Below are positions 1 to 8,920 of a DNA stretch of 64,000 nt, piece by piece. Numbering within the stretch: position 1 is the stretch's first letter; each line of letters opens with the position of its first letter. A program made the position numbers and the translations under genes. This DNA is from an uncultured Clostridia bacterium (GTDB taxonomy: Bacteria; Bacillota; Clostridia; Saccharofermentanales; Saccharofermentanaceae): NCBI GenBank assembly GCA_937876985.1, contig CALEFT010000020.1, forward strand, positions 62,001 through 126,000, given 5' to 3'. The notes below the pieces were generated by a model. The model saw only the letters and a program-made list of their open reading frames with translations. It did not search any database and had not been told where the DNA came from.

Positions 1-1521
1 GGCAGCAATTTGTGGTGTATGAGTTACACACAAAACCTGATGTGATTTTGAAATTTTCTGAAGTTTTCTTGCTACCATATTACTTGCCTTACCAGATATT
101 CCTGTGTCGATTTCATCAAAAATCAAAGTTGTAATATTATCAACCGAAGAAAGAACTGTTTTGATTGCAAGCATAATTCTTGATGCTTCACCACCGGATG
201 CGATTTTGCTAAGAGGCTTTAATTCCTCTCCTAGATTCGCACTGAACAAAAATCTAATATCATACGTTCCAAGCGCAGAAAAATACTTCTGTCTTGGACG
301 TTCAACGAATTCTACGAAGAAATTCGCATGTGGAATCTCAAGATCAACAAGTTCTTTAATTATCAAATTTGACAAAACTTGAGCTTTCTCTTGTCTTGAT
401 TTATTAAGGCTTTCAGCTAAAGCAACTAGTTTAGACTCTACTTCATGTCTAGAGGCCTTAAGTTTAACTAGAAGGTTTGCAGAATCATTAAGTTCATCAA
501 GCTCAATAGATGCCTTGGCAGCAAATAGATTGATTTCTTCAATAGAGTTTCCATAGCGAGACTTTAGGTCATACAACAAAGACAATCTTTCGTCAATTTT
601 GTTTATCTCCTCTTCCGAAAAGCCTGCCTCAGAAACAAGAACAGACACTTCGTCTGCAGCTGCTTCAAGTTCAAGAGAGAGTGTTTCTATTCTGCTTGCT
701 AATTCTTGGTATTCATTATTATCAGAAGCAAGTTTATTAATTAAATTAGAAGCACGCTTAAGATTATTTACAGCTCCCTCCTCGTCTTCTGATAATAACT
801 CGTCTGCTTGATTAATAATTGTTGCCTTTTTCTCTAACAATTTAAGGCTTTGCTTGCGAGAAGTAAGAATTTCTTCTTCTCCTTCCTTAAATCCAGCCTT
901 ATTTATTTGTTCGATAGCAAAGCTTAGGTATTCCTTACGATTATTAATATTATCAGTGTTCGACCCAAGGTTTTTTATTCTAGTAACAATTTCCTTGTAT
1001 TCTGAAAGACAATTCTGATAATCTCTAAGCTTTGTCAAGACATCATCTTGAGCAAAATTATCTAATAAACTAATATGGGATGACTCATTAAAAATACTCT
1101 GAGTATCATGCTGACCGTGGATATCAATAAGTTCAGAAGAAACTAGTTTAAGGGTATTTAAGACAACACTTTTACCATTAATTCTTGCGACAGAACGTCC
1201 ATCATTAGAAATCTCACGCGAAATAATAATATCATCGTTTTTATCAATTTCTATTCCACTTTCTAATAAAATCTCAGAAATTCTTCTATATATAGTTTCT
1301 TGTACATATTCAAAATCAAGAATAGCTTCAACATATGCCTTCTTCTTATCTGTACGAATCAAATCCTTAGATGCTTTATTTCCCATTATTAGATTAATTG
1401 CATCTATTATCAAAGACTTTCCTGCTCCTGTTTCACCAGAAATGACATTAAGACCATATTCTGGAGTGAAAACAGCCAAACTAATAACAGCAAAATCGCG
1501 TAACTCTATTCTTCTTAACAT
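1..1521 (-). CDS. recN: DNA repair protein RecN (3' end outside window)
   Basis: Partial gene: 507 codons are present and the frame is still open at base 1. RecN is an SMC-like ATPase that acts at double-strand breaks in recombinational repair. Read from the sequence, the protein begins MLRRIELRDFAVI, has a Walker A motif GETGAGKS at residues 29-36, the RecN-typical DIHGQHD segment near residue 135, a long charged coiled-coil middle, and near the end LIFDEIDTGISG (Walker B) and VTHTPQIAA. The family is usually about 550-570 residues, so some 50 residues are missing. ATG at 1519-1521 is preceded by AGGAAAT at good spacing. It lies 21 bases after argR and is probably the last visible gene of the xseA-to-recN operon. 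Confidence 0.97.
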   Translation of the reverse strand, partial: MLRRIELRDFAVISLAVFTPEYGLNVISGETGAGKSLIIDAINLIMGNKASKDLIRTDKKKAYVEAILDFEYVQETIYRRISEILLESGIEIDKNDDIIISREISNDGRSVARINGKSVVLNTLKLVSSELIDIHGQHDTQSIFNESSHISLLDNFAQDDVLTKLRDYQNCLSEYKEIVTRIKNLGSNTDNINNRKEYLSFAIEQINKAGFKEGEEEILTSRKQSLKLLEKKATIINQADELLSEDEEGAVNNLKRASNLINKLASDNNEYQELASRIETLSLELEAAADEVSVLVSEAGFSEEEINKIDERLSLLYDLKSRYGNSIEEINLFAAKASIELDELNDSANLLVKLKASRHEVESKLVALAESLNKSRQEKAQVLSNLIIKELVDLEIPHANFFVEFVERPRQKYFSALGTYDIRFLFSANLGEELKPLSKIASGGEASRIMLAIKTVLSSVDNITTLIFDEIDTGISGKASNMVARKLQKISKSHQVLCVTHTPQIAA

Positions 1522-1542
1522 TTATAATTTCCTATCTAAGTT

Positions 1543-2010
1543 TTAACCTTGAGAAGTCTTTATCATCTCATCAATAGTTTCTACTAAAGCATTTGCATCT
1601 TCGATACTTGATGTTGCAATAAACACAGTATCATCACCACCAATTGTGCCAACAACATTTGGCAAATGAATAGAATCAAATGCAGATGCAGCAGCTTGAG
1701 CCATTCCAGGAAGTGTTTTAACTACAACAAGATTCATTGCGACATTTGCGCTAATTAGTGAATTTGTAAAAACAGCTAGAAGTCTCTTTGGCGCAGTTTG
1801 ACCTGTACGTTCAAGAAGAGAATACTTACAATTATGACCTGGAAGATTAACCTTAATAACTCCAAGATCCTTAAGATCACGAGAAACAGCTGATTGATTT
1901 GTTTCGAATCCATTCTCATTGAGTCTTCTTGTTAGTTCTTCTTGTGTAGATATTGTATTTTCTTTAATTAGTTTAACTATCATTTCTTGACGTTCATTCT
2001 TACTCTTCAT
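1543..2010 (-). CDS. argR: Arginine repressor ArgR/AhrC
   Basis: Hexameric arginine-responsive transcription factor that represses arginine biosynthesis and can activate catabolism. The 155 residues match the family length. An N-terminal winged helix-turn-helix (about 1-70) contains the conserved SAVSRDLKDLG recognition segment at 41-50. The C-terminal oligomerisation and arginine-binding domain carries GTIGGDDT at 121-128, where the usual form is GTIAGDDT; the two Asp residues that contact arginine are kept. The start overlaps the end of nadK by 11 bases, so the genes are translationally coupled. The nadK-argR-recN order is classical in Bacillota. Likely targets inside this window are argG and argH at 32.6-35.8 kb, although I could not see a convincing ARG box there. 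Confidence 0.96.
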   Translation of the reverse strand: MKSKNERQEMIVKLIKENTISTQEELTRRLNENGFETNQSAVSRDLKDLGVIKVNLPGHNCKYSLLERTGQTAPKRLLAVFTNSLISANVAMNLVVVKTLPGMAQAAASAFDSIHLPNVVGTIGGDDTVFIATSSIEDANALVETIDEMIKTSQG

Positions 2011-2821
2011 AGAAAATACCTCTCTTAGATATCTTAGCTCTGATGGTCTTGAAGAATTCAGAATAATCGAAGGTTACCATTTGAATTCGTTGTTCATCAC
2101 CTGTGATAAATACTTTGTCACCATGTGCTACACTAAATGTATCGCGTCCATCAGGACAAATCACTAGATTTGAATTATCACCATCGATTTGAACCATAAT
2201 ATTAGAATTAAGTCCCAAACAATAGCATGGATTTTGTAATGCGTGAGAACAGATTGGTGTAATAATAATGTTCTTCATCTCAGGCATAAGAATAGGTCCT
2301 CCAGCTGCAAGCGAATAAGCAGTTGAACCCGTTGGAGTAGAAAAAATTAGACCGTCTCCATAAAACTTCTCAACTAGTTGGTTATCAATATTAAGCCTCA
2401 TCTTCGCAATATGAAGCTCAGCGCCACGAGAAATTACACAATCATTAAGACATCTATCTGAATATATTGTTTCATTATCCTTATTAACCACAGTTACATT
2501 GAGTTGAACACGAGAGATAATCCTATAATCGTTCGAAATCAAACGATCAATCGCATCTTTACAATTTGATACTTCTACTTCAGTAAGAAATCCAATACTA
2601 CCACGATTTATTCCAACAAAAGGAATATTTAAGTCACGATAATTAGAGACAGCGCTAAGTAAAGTACCATCGCCACCTATTGAGAAAATAAAATCACAGC
2701 CTTCGAAGGTATCGCCTTCTCTTACAGCAATAATCCCCTTGCTATTTAAGTATTCACAAATCATATTAGTTGTTTCAAAATTCAAATCTCTTGATGGATT
2801 TGTAACGATTCCAATTCTCAT
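2000..2821 (-). CDS. nadK: NAD kinase
   Basis: ATP (or polyphosphate)-dependent phosphorylation of NAD to NADP in the cytoplasm. The 273-residue protein shows the diagnostic GGDGT motif at residues 49-53 (within FSIGGDGTLLSAV) and the second conserved block STPTGSTAYSLAAGGP near residues 160-175, which contributes to the NAD site. ATG is preceded by TTGGAGGGAATC, a strong ribosome site. A 70-base gap separates it from dxs upstream; in many clostridia the rRNA methyltransferase/hemolysin gene tlyA sits at this point and here it is absent. It overlaps argR downstream by 11 bases. Confidence 0.96.
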   Translation of the reverse strand: MRIGIVTNPSRDLNFETTNMICEYLNSKGIIAVREGDTFEGCDFIFSIGGDGTLLSAVSNYRDLNIPFVGINRGSIGFLTEVEVSNCKDAIDRLISNDYRIISRVQLNVTVVNKDNETIYSDRCLNDCVISRGAELHIAKMRLNIDNQLVEKFYGDGLIFSTPTGSTAYSLAAGGPILMPEMKNIIITPICSHALQNPCYCLGLNSNIMVQIDGDNSNLVICPDGRDTFSVAHGDKVFITGDEQRIQMVTFDYSEFFKTIRAKISKRGIFYEE

Positions 2822-2840
2822 ATGATTCCCTCCAAGTTGA

Positions 2841-2868
2841 ACTATAGATATTAAATCACTTTTTTCAA
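2841..2868 (-). promoter_or_regulatory. Possible weak promoter for nadK-argR-recN
   Basis: Minus-strand hexamers TTGAAA and TATAGT are separated by 16 bases in the 70-base dxs-nadK gap. The position would allow separate expression of nadK-argR-recN. The match is moderate and the gap has no terminator, so read-through from dxs is equally likely. Confidence 0.3.
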
Positions 2869-2891
2869 GGAAATTACAGATACTAGAAGTC

Positions 2892-4781
2892 TCATTTTAT
2901 TTTTCGAATGAAAGCATCTGTGAGACTATTTGCATCAAGCCTAGCATCTTGTAGCTGCTCTTCACGAGAAGCACTATGTACGATTACATCATCAAAACCA
3001 AAATTTATGAGCTTAGAGGATAATAAATCATTTGATAGTTCATCCATAATCTCTGCCTTGATTAGTTGTCCAATTCCGCCTGTAGTAATTCCATCTTCAA
3101 CAGTAAATACTATTTTTGAATCCTTTATATATGGCAAAAGCTGTTTTGTAGGAAGAGGCTTAATTCTACAAATATTAATATGCTTTCCACTAAAGCCTTG
3201 GCTAACAAGATTATTATAAGCTGTTTGACAGATATCAGCCATTACTCCAATAGAAACTATTATGAATTGATTACCGCTATCTGCAATAATCCTTGGAGAC
3301 AAGATATCGGCATCAGAAGAAAATATTTCTTCGTTAGTAGATTTTCCTCTTGGATATCTAATAGCACAAGGAGATGATAAATCATTAATAGAATAATTAA
3401 GTGCTTTACTTAAATCTGCATATGATGCTGGAGCAAACATTGTAAGATTTGGCATCACACTTAAATAAGCCATGTCAAGCAAGCCATTATGTGTATGTCC
3501 ATCATTTCCAACAGCACCTGCTCTATCAATAGCAAAAACAACATGATTATTCATAAAACAAGTATCTGTGACAATTTGATCGTAGCTTCTTTGTAGAAAG
3601 GAAGAATATATAGCAACTACAGGAATAAGACCGCATGAAGCCATACCAGAAGCCATAGTGACAGCATGTGCTTCAGCAATTCCACAATCATAGAATCGAT
3701 CTGGATGCTTTTTCTCAAAGATAGAAAGCCCTGTACCAGAACTCATTGCAGCAGTAATTCCAACCACTTTTGGATTTTCGTCAGCAATTTTTGTAATCAA
3801 ATCTCCAAAATGAGAAGTAAATGAGTCGGAACTAGAAGCAGTTACACCTGTTGATAAATCAAAAGGAGATACTCCGTGGTATTCTGAAGGCTTTTTTTCG
3901 CTATAGGAGTATCCTTTGCCCTTCTTGGTGCATACGTGAAGTAATACTGGTGCGTTAATTTTACGAACGGAAGTAAACGCACTAATTAGAGCGTTAATAT
4001 CATGACCATCAATTGGACCGTAGTAAACAAGTCCAAGATCTTCAAAGATAGACGGCTTCTTACGATATATAAGAAATCTGAAGAAATCCTTAATCGCGAG
4101 AATCATATTAACAATTGGCTTTCCGATAATAGGGAGATTCTTAGTAAGAACTTTCTCGGTATTTTGCTTAGCACTAATATAAGATGGAGAAAGTCTAAGA
4201 TTAGATAAATAATTAGAAAGACCACCAGTGTTCTTATCGATAGACATCTCATTATCATTAAGAATAACAATAACCTTATCCTTGCTATGTCCTAAGTCGT
4301 TAATCGCTTCATAAGCCATACCACCAGTCATAGAGCCATCGCCAATTATTGCAACAACCTCGGATTCATTATTACCCTGATGCTTCAATGCTCGTTTAAT
4401 ACCAAGAGCTGCAGAAATCGAAGTAGAACTATGTCCAGTATTGAAAGAATCATATTCACTTTCATAAATTCGAGGAAATCCAGAAATACCATCCTTTTGG
4501 CGAAGAGTATCAAACTTATCAAATCTGCCTGTTAGAAGCTTATATGCATAGCATTGATGTCCTACGTCAAAAACAAACTTGTCTTTTTTGTAATCAAAAA
4601 CGGATAGTAAAGCACATGTTAGTTCGATAGTACCAAGATTTGACGCTAGATGTCCACCGTTATGAGAAACAGTGTTAAGAATCTTATCTCTTAATTCTGC
4701 ACACAAAACTTGTCTGTCCTCAAGACTTAGCTTGGACAAAACCTCGTAACTTGTATCCTTTCCCAAAAACTTATATTCCAA
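2892..4781 (-). CDS. dxs: 1-deoxy-D-xylulose-5-phosphate synthase
   Basis: First enzyme of the MEP (non-mevalonate) isoprenoid pathway: condenses pyruvate and glyceraldehyde 3-phosphate with thiamine diphosphate and Mg. The 629 residues are a normal family length. The thiamine-diphosphate motif GDGSMTGG starts at residue 147 with the paired LNDNEMSI at about 174-181; HNGGHLASNLG near 40-50 is the typical N-terminal substrate block. The catalytic glutamate segment reads CGIAEAHAVT where most relatives have GIAEQHAVT, so Glu is kept but the next residue is changed. It begins one base after the ispA stop, so ispA and dxs form a tight isoprenoid pair. Confidence 0.97.
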   Translation of the reverse strand: MEYKFLGKDTSYEVLSKLSLEDRQVLCAELRDKILNTVSHNGGHLASNLGTIELTCALLSVFDYKKDKFVFDVGHQCYAYKLLTGRFDKFDTLRQKDGISGFPRIYESEYDSFNTGHSSTSISAALGIKRALKHQGNNESEVVAIIGDGSMTGGMAYEAINDLGHSKDKVIVILNDNEMSIDKNTGGLSNYLSNLRLSPSYISAKQNTEKVLTKNLPIIGKPIVNMILAIKDFFRFLIYRKKPSIFEDLGLVYYGPIDGHDINALISAFTSVRKINAPVLLHVCTKKGKGYSYSEKKPSEYHGVSPFDLSTGVTASSSDSFTSHFGDLITKIADENPKVVGITAAMSSGTGLSIFEKKHPDRFYDCGIAEAHAVTMASGMASCGLIPVVAIYSSFLQRSYDQIVTDTCFMNNHVVFAIDRAGAVGNDGHTHNGLLDMAYLSVMPNLTMFAPASYADLSKALNYSINDLSSPCAIRYPRGKSTNEEIFSSDADILSPRIIADSGNQFIIVSIGVMADICQTAYNNLVSQGFSGKHINICRIKPLPTKQLLPYIKDSKIVFTVEDGITTGGIGQLIKAEIMDELSNDLLSSKLINFGFDDVIVHSASREEQLQDARLDANSLTDAFIRKIK

Positions 4782-4782
4782 A

Positions 4783-5691
4783 TTAATAATCTCTCTTTAC
4801 TACAAAATCTATTAGTGCACTAAGCATATCTGTATTATAACCGAAATTCTCATTAAGTTCTTCTATAATAGAATTTATGTCATCAAGACACGAATCGAGT
4901 AATTTCTTTGCTTCGTCTAATCCGTATAAAGTAACAAATGTAGACTTGAAGTCTCTTTCATCCTTACCTACAGATTTACCAAGCTTATCAGTAGATGCAG
5001 TAACATCTAGGATATCGTCCTTAATTTGGAATGCGAGACCAACAAGATTAGAAAGCTTCTGAAGCTTAATATAATCTCTGTTCTTAATTGTCTCAACATA
5101 ATCCTCATTAGAATACTTTATCAAATATGGAACACAGATAGATGCCCAAATAAGTGCTCCTGTCTTCTTCTCATGCAATTCATTGAGAAGTTCAGAAGAA
5201 ATCTTCTTACCTTCAGATTGCAGATCAATTGTCTGTCCACCAATCATACCAGAAGCACCAGCAGCACGTGCTAGTTCAGAGGCAGCATATGAATGAGATG
5301 GATTCGTAATTAGATGCTTTAACAAAATCTCATAAGCCTTATTAAGCAATGCATCTCCAGCTAAAACAGCATAATTCTCACCATAAGCAATATGGCAAGT
5401 TGGCTTACCACGACGAAGGTCATCATCATCCATACAAGGCAAATCATCATGAATAAGAGAATATGTATGAATCATCTCAAGTGCTGTAGCAAATACACGA
5501 ATATCGTATAAATTAGCATCAAGCATTTGACCAATTACATACATGAAACATGGTCTTATGCGCTTTCCACCAGCAAGCAAACTGTATTTAGACGCCTCAA
5601 CAGTATAATCTTCTTCAACAAAAGCACTTTCAAGTGAAGGCGTAATCCAATTATTAACTTCAACAAACAATTTATCTAGATTAGAGCTCAT
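4783..5691 (-). CDS. ispA: Polyprenyl (farnesyl/geranylgeranyl) diphosphate synthase
   Basis: Trans-prenyltransferase that condenses isopentenyl diphosphate with allylic diphosphates to make farnesyl or a similar short-chain diphosphate. The 302 residues carry the first aspartate-rich motif HDDLPCMDDDD at about 81-91 and the second, FQIKDDILD, near 219-227, plus the GGKRIRP substrate block at 41-47. The two residues before the first motif are Leu and Ile rather than bulky aromatics; product length cannot be decided from that alone. The start overlaps xseB by 11 bases and the stop is next to dxs, matching the conserved xseA-xseB-ispA-dxs order. Confidence 0.96.
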   Translation of the reverse strand: MSSNLDKLFVEVNNWITPSLESAFVEEDYTVEASKYSLLAGGKRIRPCFMYVIGQMLDANLYDIRVFATALEMIHTYSLIHDDLPCMDDDDLRRGKPTCHIAYGENYAVLAGDALLNKAYEILLKHLITNPSHSYAASELARAAGASGMIGGQTIDLQSEGKKISSELLNELHEKKTGALIWASICVPYLIKYSNEDYVETIKNRDYIKLQKLSNLVGLAFQIKDDILDVTASTDKLGKSVGKDERDFKSTFVTLYGLDEAKKLLDSCLDDINSIIEELNENFGYNTDMLSALIDFVVKRDY

Positions 5692-5917
5692 CGCTAATTA
5701 CCTCAAAACTTTCTTCTTCTAAAGTAGCAGGATTAACTTTGGAAATAGTTTCCTTAACTTCACTTAATCTCTTCTCACATTCATTTGCTAGAAAAACTCC
5801 ACGAGTATATAGCTCAAGCGATTCATCAAGTTTACAATTTCCTGTAGAAAGCTTCGCTACGATGCTCTCTAACTCACTAATATACGCCTCATAATCAATT
5901 TTATTATCCATTCTCAT
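5681..5917 (-). CDS. xseB: Exodeoxyribonuclease VII small subunit
   Basis: Small subunit of exonuclease VII, which degrades single-stranded DNA to acid-soluble oligonucleotides; several small subunits pack on one XseA chain. The 78 residues have the family pattern: an N-terminal helix YEAYISELESIVAKLSTG, then LDESLELYTRGVFLANECEKRL, and a short acidic tail. It shares an ATGA overlap (4 bases) with xseA and overlaps ispA by 11 bases, so translation of all three is coupled. Confidence 0.95.
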   Translation of the reverse strand: MRMDNKIDYEAYISELESIVAKLSTGNCKLDESLELYTRGVFLANECEKRLSEVKETISKVNPATLEEESFEVISDEL

Positions 5918-7200
5918 TCCTCCCTAGAAATAATATTTGTAACTTCACAATCAAGCTCGCCATCACTAAGAATAATCTTTAAGTCGTCTCCGACACTCAC
6001 ATTACTAACCGTGCTAATCGAGCTAGCATTTGTATCAAGCAAATAGGAGTATCCGCGTCTAAGGATATTCATAGGCCCTAATGCCTCTATCTGCTTAATT
6101 ATTGTAATAAGTCTATTCGCATTGTCCTCATAGTTTTTCTTCTCATTTAGAACAAGTTCTCTTTTATAAGCTTTAAATCTTTCTTCCTCTCTATCGAAAA
6201 GCTTACAAAAGGAATCATAAAGATTACTCTTATCCTTATCAAGTCGTAGAAGCTGTGCTTCAAGTGTATATGTTATCGAAAGCAATGCTTTGTGATTCTT
6301 ACAATATTGCACTCTAAGATTTTCTCTATCAAGCTTATTATTTATAATAACACTAAGTTGCTCAAGATATGAATTAAGTTTACCTTCTAATTCTTGATAT
6401 GAAGGAATTACAATTTGTGCTGCGGCAGTCGGAGTAGCAGCTCTAACATCAGCTACATAATCAAGTAAAGTAAAATCAGTTTCATGTCCAATGGCTGAAA
6501 TTACTGGTGTTTTATGAGCGAATACTCTTCTAATTAATGCTTCATCATTAAAACAGAATAAATCTTCAAAGGAACCACCGCCTCTAGCAATAATAATAAC
6601 ATCAGGCTTACTATCGTCAGAAAGAGAGTCAAAATAATCAAGACCATTAATTACTTCAGTAGCAGCTGTTTCACCTTGAACAGATGCTGGATATAATAAC
6701 AAATCAAAGTGTGGATTTCTTAGACGTAATGTTCTTATAATATCCATAATTACAGCACCAGAAGCAGATGTAATTACACCTATTCTTGAAGGAAGCATAG
6801 GAAGTTTGGTTCTATATTCATTATTAAATAGTCCTTCTTCTTTAAGCTTCTTGCCCAATTGACGATAGCTTTCCATCAAATCGCCAACTCCAATTTGTTT
6901 CATAGAGCTAACAACTATTTGAAGTTTACCTTGTGCAGAATAGACATTTGCAGTACCACGAATCTCTACCTGCATTCCATCCTTAGCATCAATTCTAGAG
7001 AATTGATATTTGGATGAGAACATTACGCAGTTTATATAACTATTCTGATCTTTCAGCGCAAAATAACAATGTCCGCTTTGTGAATTACGCTTAAAGCCAG
7101 TAATTTCACCACAAACAGACATTGAAGAAAGACGTATATCTTCTTGGATTGATATTGAAATATATTGTATTAATTCTGATACTGACTTGAATTGATACAT
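5914..7200 (-). CDS. xseA: Exodeoxyribonuclease VII large subunit
   Basis: Catalytic subunit of exonuclease VII. The 428 residues include an N-terminal OB-fold domain (about 1-100, with CGEITGFKRNSQSGHCYFALKD), the central catalytic block with RIGVITSASGAVIMDI, ARGGGSFEDLFCFNDE and ISAIGHETDFTLLDYVAD, and a long coiled-coil C-terminal region that binds XseB. MNILRRGYSYLLD near the end is also typical. It lies 17 bases after nusB and overlaps xseB by 4 bases. Confidence 0.97.
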   Translation of the reverse strand: MYQFKSVSELIQYISISIQEDIRLSSMSVCGEITGFKRNSQSGHCYFALKDQNSYINCVMFSSKYQFSRIDAKDGMQVEIRGTANVYSAQGKLQIVVSSMKQIGVGDLMESYRQLGKKLKEEGLFNNEYRTKLPMLPSRIGVITSASGAVIMDIIRTLRLRNPHFDLLLYPASVQGETAATEVINGLDYFDSLSDDSKPDVIIIARGGGSFEDLFCFNDEALIRRVFAHKTPVISAIGHETDFTLLDYVADVRAATPTAAAQIVIPSYQELEGKLNSYLEQLSVIINNKLDRENLRVQYCKNHKALLSITYTLEAQLLRLDKDKSNLYDSFCKLFDREEERFKAYKRELVLNEKKNYEDNANRLITIIKQIEALGPMNILRRGYSYLLDTNASSISTVSNVSVGDDLKIILSDGELDCEVTNIISREE

Positions 7201-7217
7201 TATTTCACCTGCTTTTG

Positions 7218-7637
7218 TTAATCTTTGTTAGGAATATTTTTCGAGAAAGAAGAAAGAACTCCATTTATATAATTTCTAGTTTGTTCATTACCATACTTCT
7301 TACTAAGACGAACAGCTTCAGAAATAGATACACTAGTTGGAATATCATCTGAAAACAGCATCTCATAAAAAGCAGTCTCTAAAATAGCTAAATCAACTCG
7401 AGGCAAACGAGAAACCTTCCAATCTACAAGATACTTTGAAATCTCTTCATCAAGATATGCCTTCTGGTCAATTATTCCAGTAACTTGAGCTTTGAAGAAA
7501 TCAACATCTTCAGAATCAAACTCTCTAAAGGAAATATAATTATCAATTCTATCTTCAATAGAAGAATCATACTTGTCAATAAATGTATTCTGGAATAAGA
7601 AACACATTACAGACTCGCGTGCTTCCTTTCTACTCAT
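7218..7637 (-). CDS. nusB: Transcription antitermination factor NusB
   Basis: RNA-binding partner of NusE (S10) in antitermination complexes on rRNA operons. The 139-residue all-helical protein starts MSRKEARESVMCFLFQ and has the conserved C-terminal block DIPTSVSISEAVRLSKKYG followed by RNYINGVLSSF. Length and motifs are as expected. Its start overlaps the DUF2273 gene by 4 bases. Position between the AmaP/Asp23 genes and xseA matches many clostridia. Confidence 0.96.
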   Translation of the reverse strand: MSRKEARESVMCFLFQNTFIDKYDSSIEDRIDNYISFREFDSEDVDFFKAQVTGIIDQKAYLDEEISKYLVDWKVSRLPRVDLAILETAFYEMLFSDDIPTSVSISEAVRLSKKYGNEQTRNYINGVLSSFSKNIPNKD

Positions 7638-7870
7638 CTGAACCTCCCTGGTGGAAGAATCTTATCAAGAAGCTTCTTGAATTTGCTTGCATCATTGAAC
7701 AAGAAACTACCTACAAAGAATCCCACTAATGTGAAAATAATAATAAACAATGTCTTAAAAAAGCCAAAAATGCATAACAAAATCGCAATTACAAAGAAAA
7801 AGAATGCTGTAATGGCTCCTGGTTTGAAGTTAGAAATCTTCTCAAACAATTTAGTTAAGAACTGCTCCAT
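7634..7870 (-). CDS. DUF2273 small membrane protein
   Basis: A 78-residue protein with a central hydrophobic region, about residues 17-57 (GAITAFFFFVIAILLCIFGFFKTL and on), that probably forms two membrane segments, followed by a basic tail with ILPPGRF. Size, topology and place between AmaP and NusB match the DUF2273 family, which accompanies Asp23/AmaP envelope-stress proteins. Molecular function is unknown. It starts 11 bases after amaP and overlaps nusB by 4 bases. Confidence 0.85.
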   Translation of the reverse strand: MEQFLTKLFEKISNFKPGAITAFFFFVIAILLCIFGFFKTLFIIIFTLVGFFVGSFLFNDASKFKKLLDKILPPGRFR

Positions 7871-7881
7871 AAGATCACCTC

Positions 7882-8433
7882 TTACTTATCAACTCTTGCT
7901 ACGATAGGCTCAACACGAGAAACCTTAATAGTTACTGAATCAACTGCAATACCTGTATAACGTTCGATATCCTTCTTTATCTTCTCTTGTACCTTTACCA
8001 TAGAAGCAGGAATTTCAACATTAGAATATAGTGTAGCAGTAAGATAAACCTTAATAGAATCATTCTTACCTGGTGTAACGCGAACCTTAGATGACTTAAT
8101 TCCAACCTGAGCTGACTTCGCAGAATTAAGAGCAATACTTTCAATAGCATCTGCACCAATATCAACTGCACCAATTTCATTATTACGAATTCTAGTCTTG
8201 CTCATACGACCAGAAGTAATAGCAATTGTAATAGTTGTAATAGAAGAAACAAGAATCAAGATTAATACACATGCATAAATAATCTTACCAACTGGATGAG
8301 TTACAATCGTCGATAGTGGAGATAGCAAATCAGCAAAAATTCCATCATCGATAATAGCATATAAAAGAACCATTGAAACTAGTGATAGAATCAATGAGTA
8401 AATAAACATGAAAACTCTACTAATTGTATTCAT
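7882..8433 (-). CDS. amaP: Alkaline-shock-response membrane anchor protein AmaP
   Basis: A 183-residue protein with two N-terminal membrane segments (about residues 5-28 and 45-70) and a cytoplasmic C-terminal Asp23-like domain with SAKSAQVGIKSSKVRVTPGKNDSIKVYLTATLYSNVEI interrupted pattern and VDSVTIKVSRVEPI at the end. In staphylococci AmaP anchors Asp23 at the membrane; the same role is inferred here because an Asp23 protein is encoded 26 bases upstream. ATG is preceded by GGAGGTG. Assigned from topology plus context. Confidence 0.85.
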   Translation of the reverse strand: MNTISRVFMFIYSLILSLVSMVLLYAIIDDGIFADLLSPLSTIVTHPVGKIIYACVLILILVSSITTITIAITSGRMSKTRIRNNEIGAVDIGADAIESIALNSAKSAQVGIKSSKVRVTPGKNDSIKVYLTATLYSNVEIPASMVKVQEKIKKDIERYTGIAVDSVTIKVSRVEPIVARVDK

Positions 8434-8459
8434 TTATACACCTCCATTAATCTTCATTA

Positions 8460-8873
8460 TCAATCTTCAGATAAGTCTTCCAAAGAATCATCAATTTGAT
8501 TGTTGTTCTTGTCATTTCGTAAAATGACACCACAAATATGAACATTTACAGATTCAACAACGAGTCCAGTAAAGCGTTGTACGTCTTCCTTTACTCGTTC
8601 TTGAATAGACCAAGCAATCTCAGGAATAATCATTCCATAATAAACAACTGGGAATACAGTAATGGAAACGGAGCCGTTGTCGTTCTCGTGGAAAACGACA
8701 CGTACTCCTTTACCTTCATGTACTACTCCAGCCATTTCTTTCAAAATAACACCAAATGAAGACGCAAGCGAAGCAACACCATCTATTTCTAGTGCAGCCT
8801 CAGCGGCATACTGGGCAACAAAGCCCTGTGACATCGATCTGTCACCCTTGATTGATTCAAGATTCTCTAGCAT
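8460..8873 (-). CDS. Asp23/Gls24 family envelope stress protein
   Basis: Cytoplasmic alkaline-shock-type protein of 137 residues. The family pattern is visible: IAQYAAEAALEIDGVASLA near residues 19-37, GVRVVFHENDNGSVSITVFPVVYYGMIIPEIAWSIQ with alternating beta strands, and VKEDVQRFTGLVVESVNVHICGV. The C-terminus is acidic. Asp23 proteins coat the inner membrane face through AmaP and respond to envelope stress. Direct adjacency to efp (47 bases) is notable because sporulating clostridia usually have the spoIIIA operon between efp and this gene. Confidence 0.92.
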   Translation of the reverse strand: MLENLESIKGDRSMSQGFVAQYAAEAALEIDGVASLASSFGVILKEMAGVVHEGKGVRVVFHENDNGSVSITVFPVVYYGMIIPEIAWSIQERVKEDVQRFTGLVVESVNVHICGVILRNDKNNNQIDDSLEDLSED

Positions 8874-8920
8874 CTATCTACTTCCTCATCTGATGATATC
8901 AGAAAGCATTACTGCATTTA

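Noticed and set aside
7634..8873. DUF2273-AmaP-Asp23 genes as a novel system
   Set aside because: This is the known envelope-stress cluster of Bacillota in its usual place.
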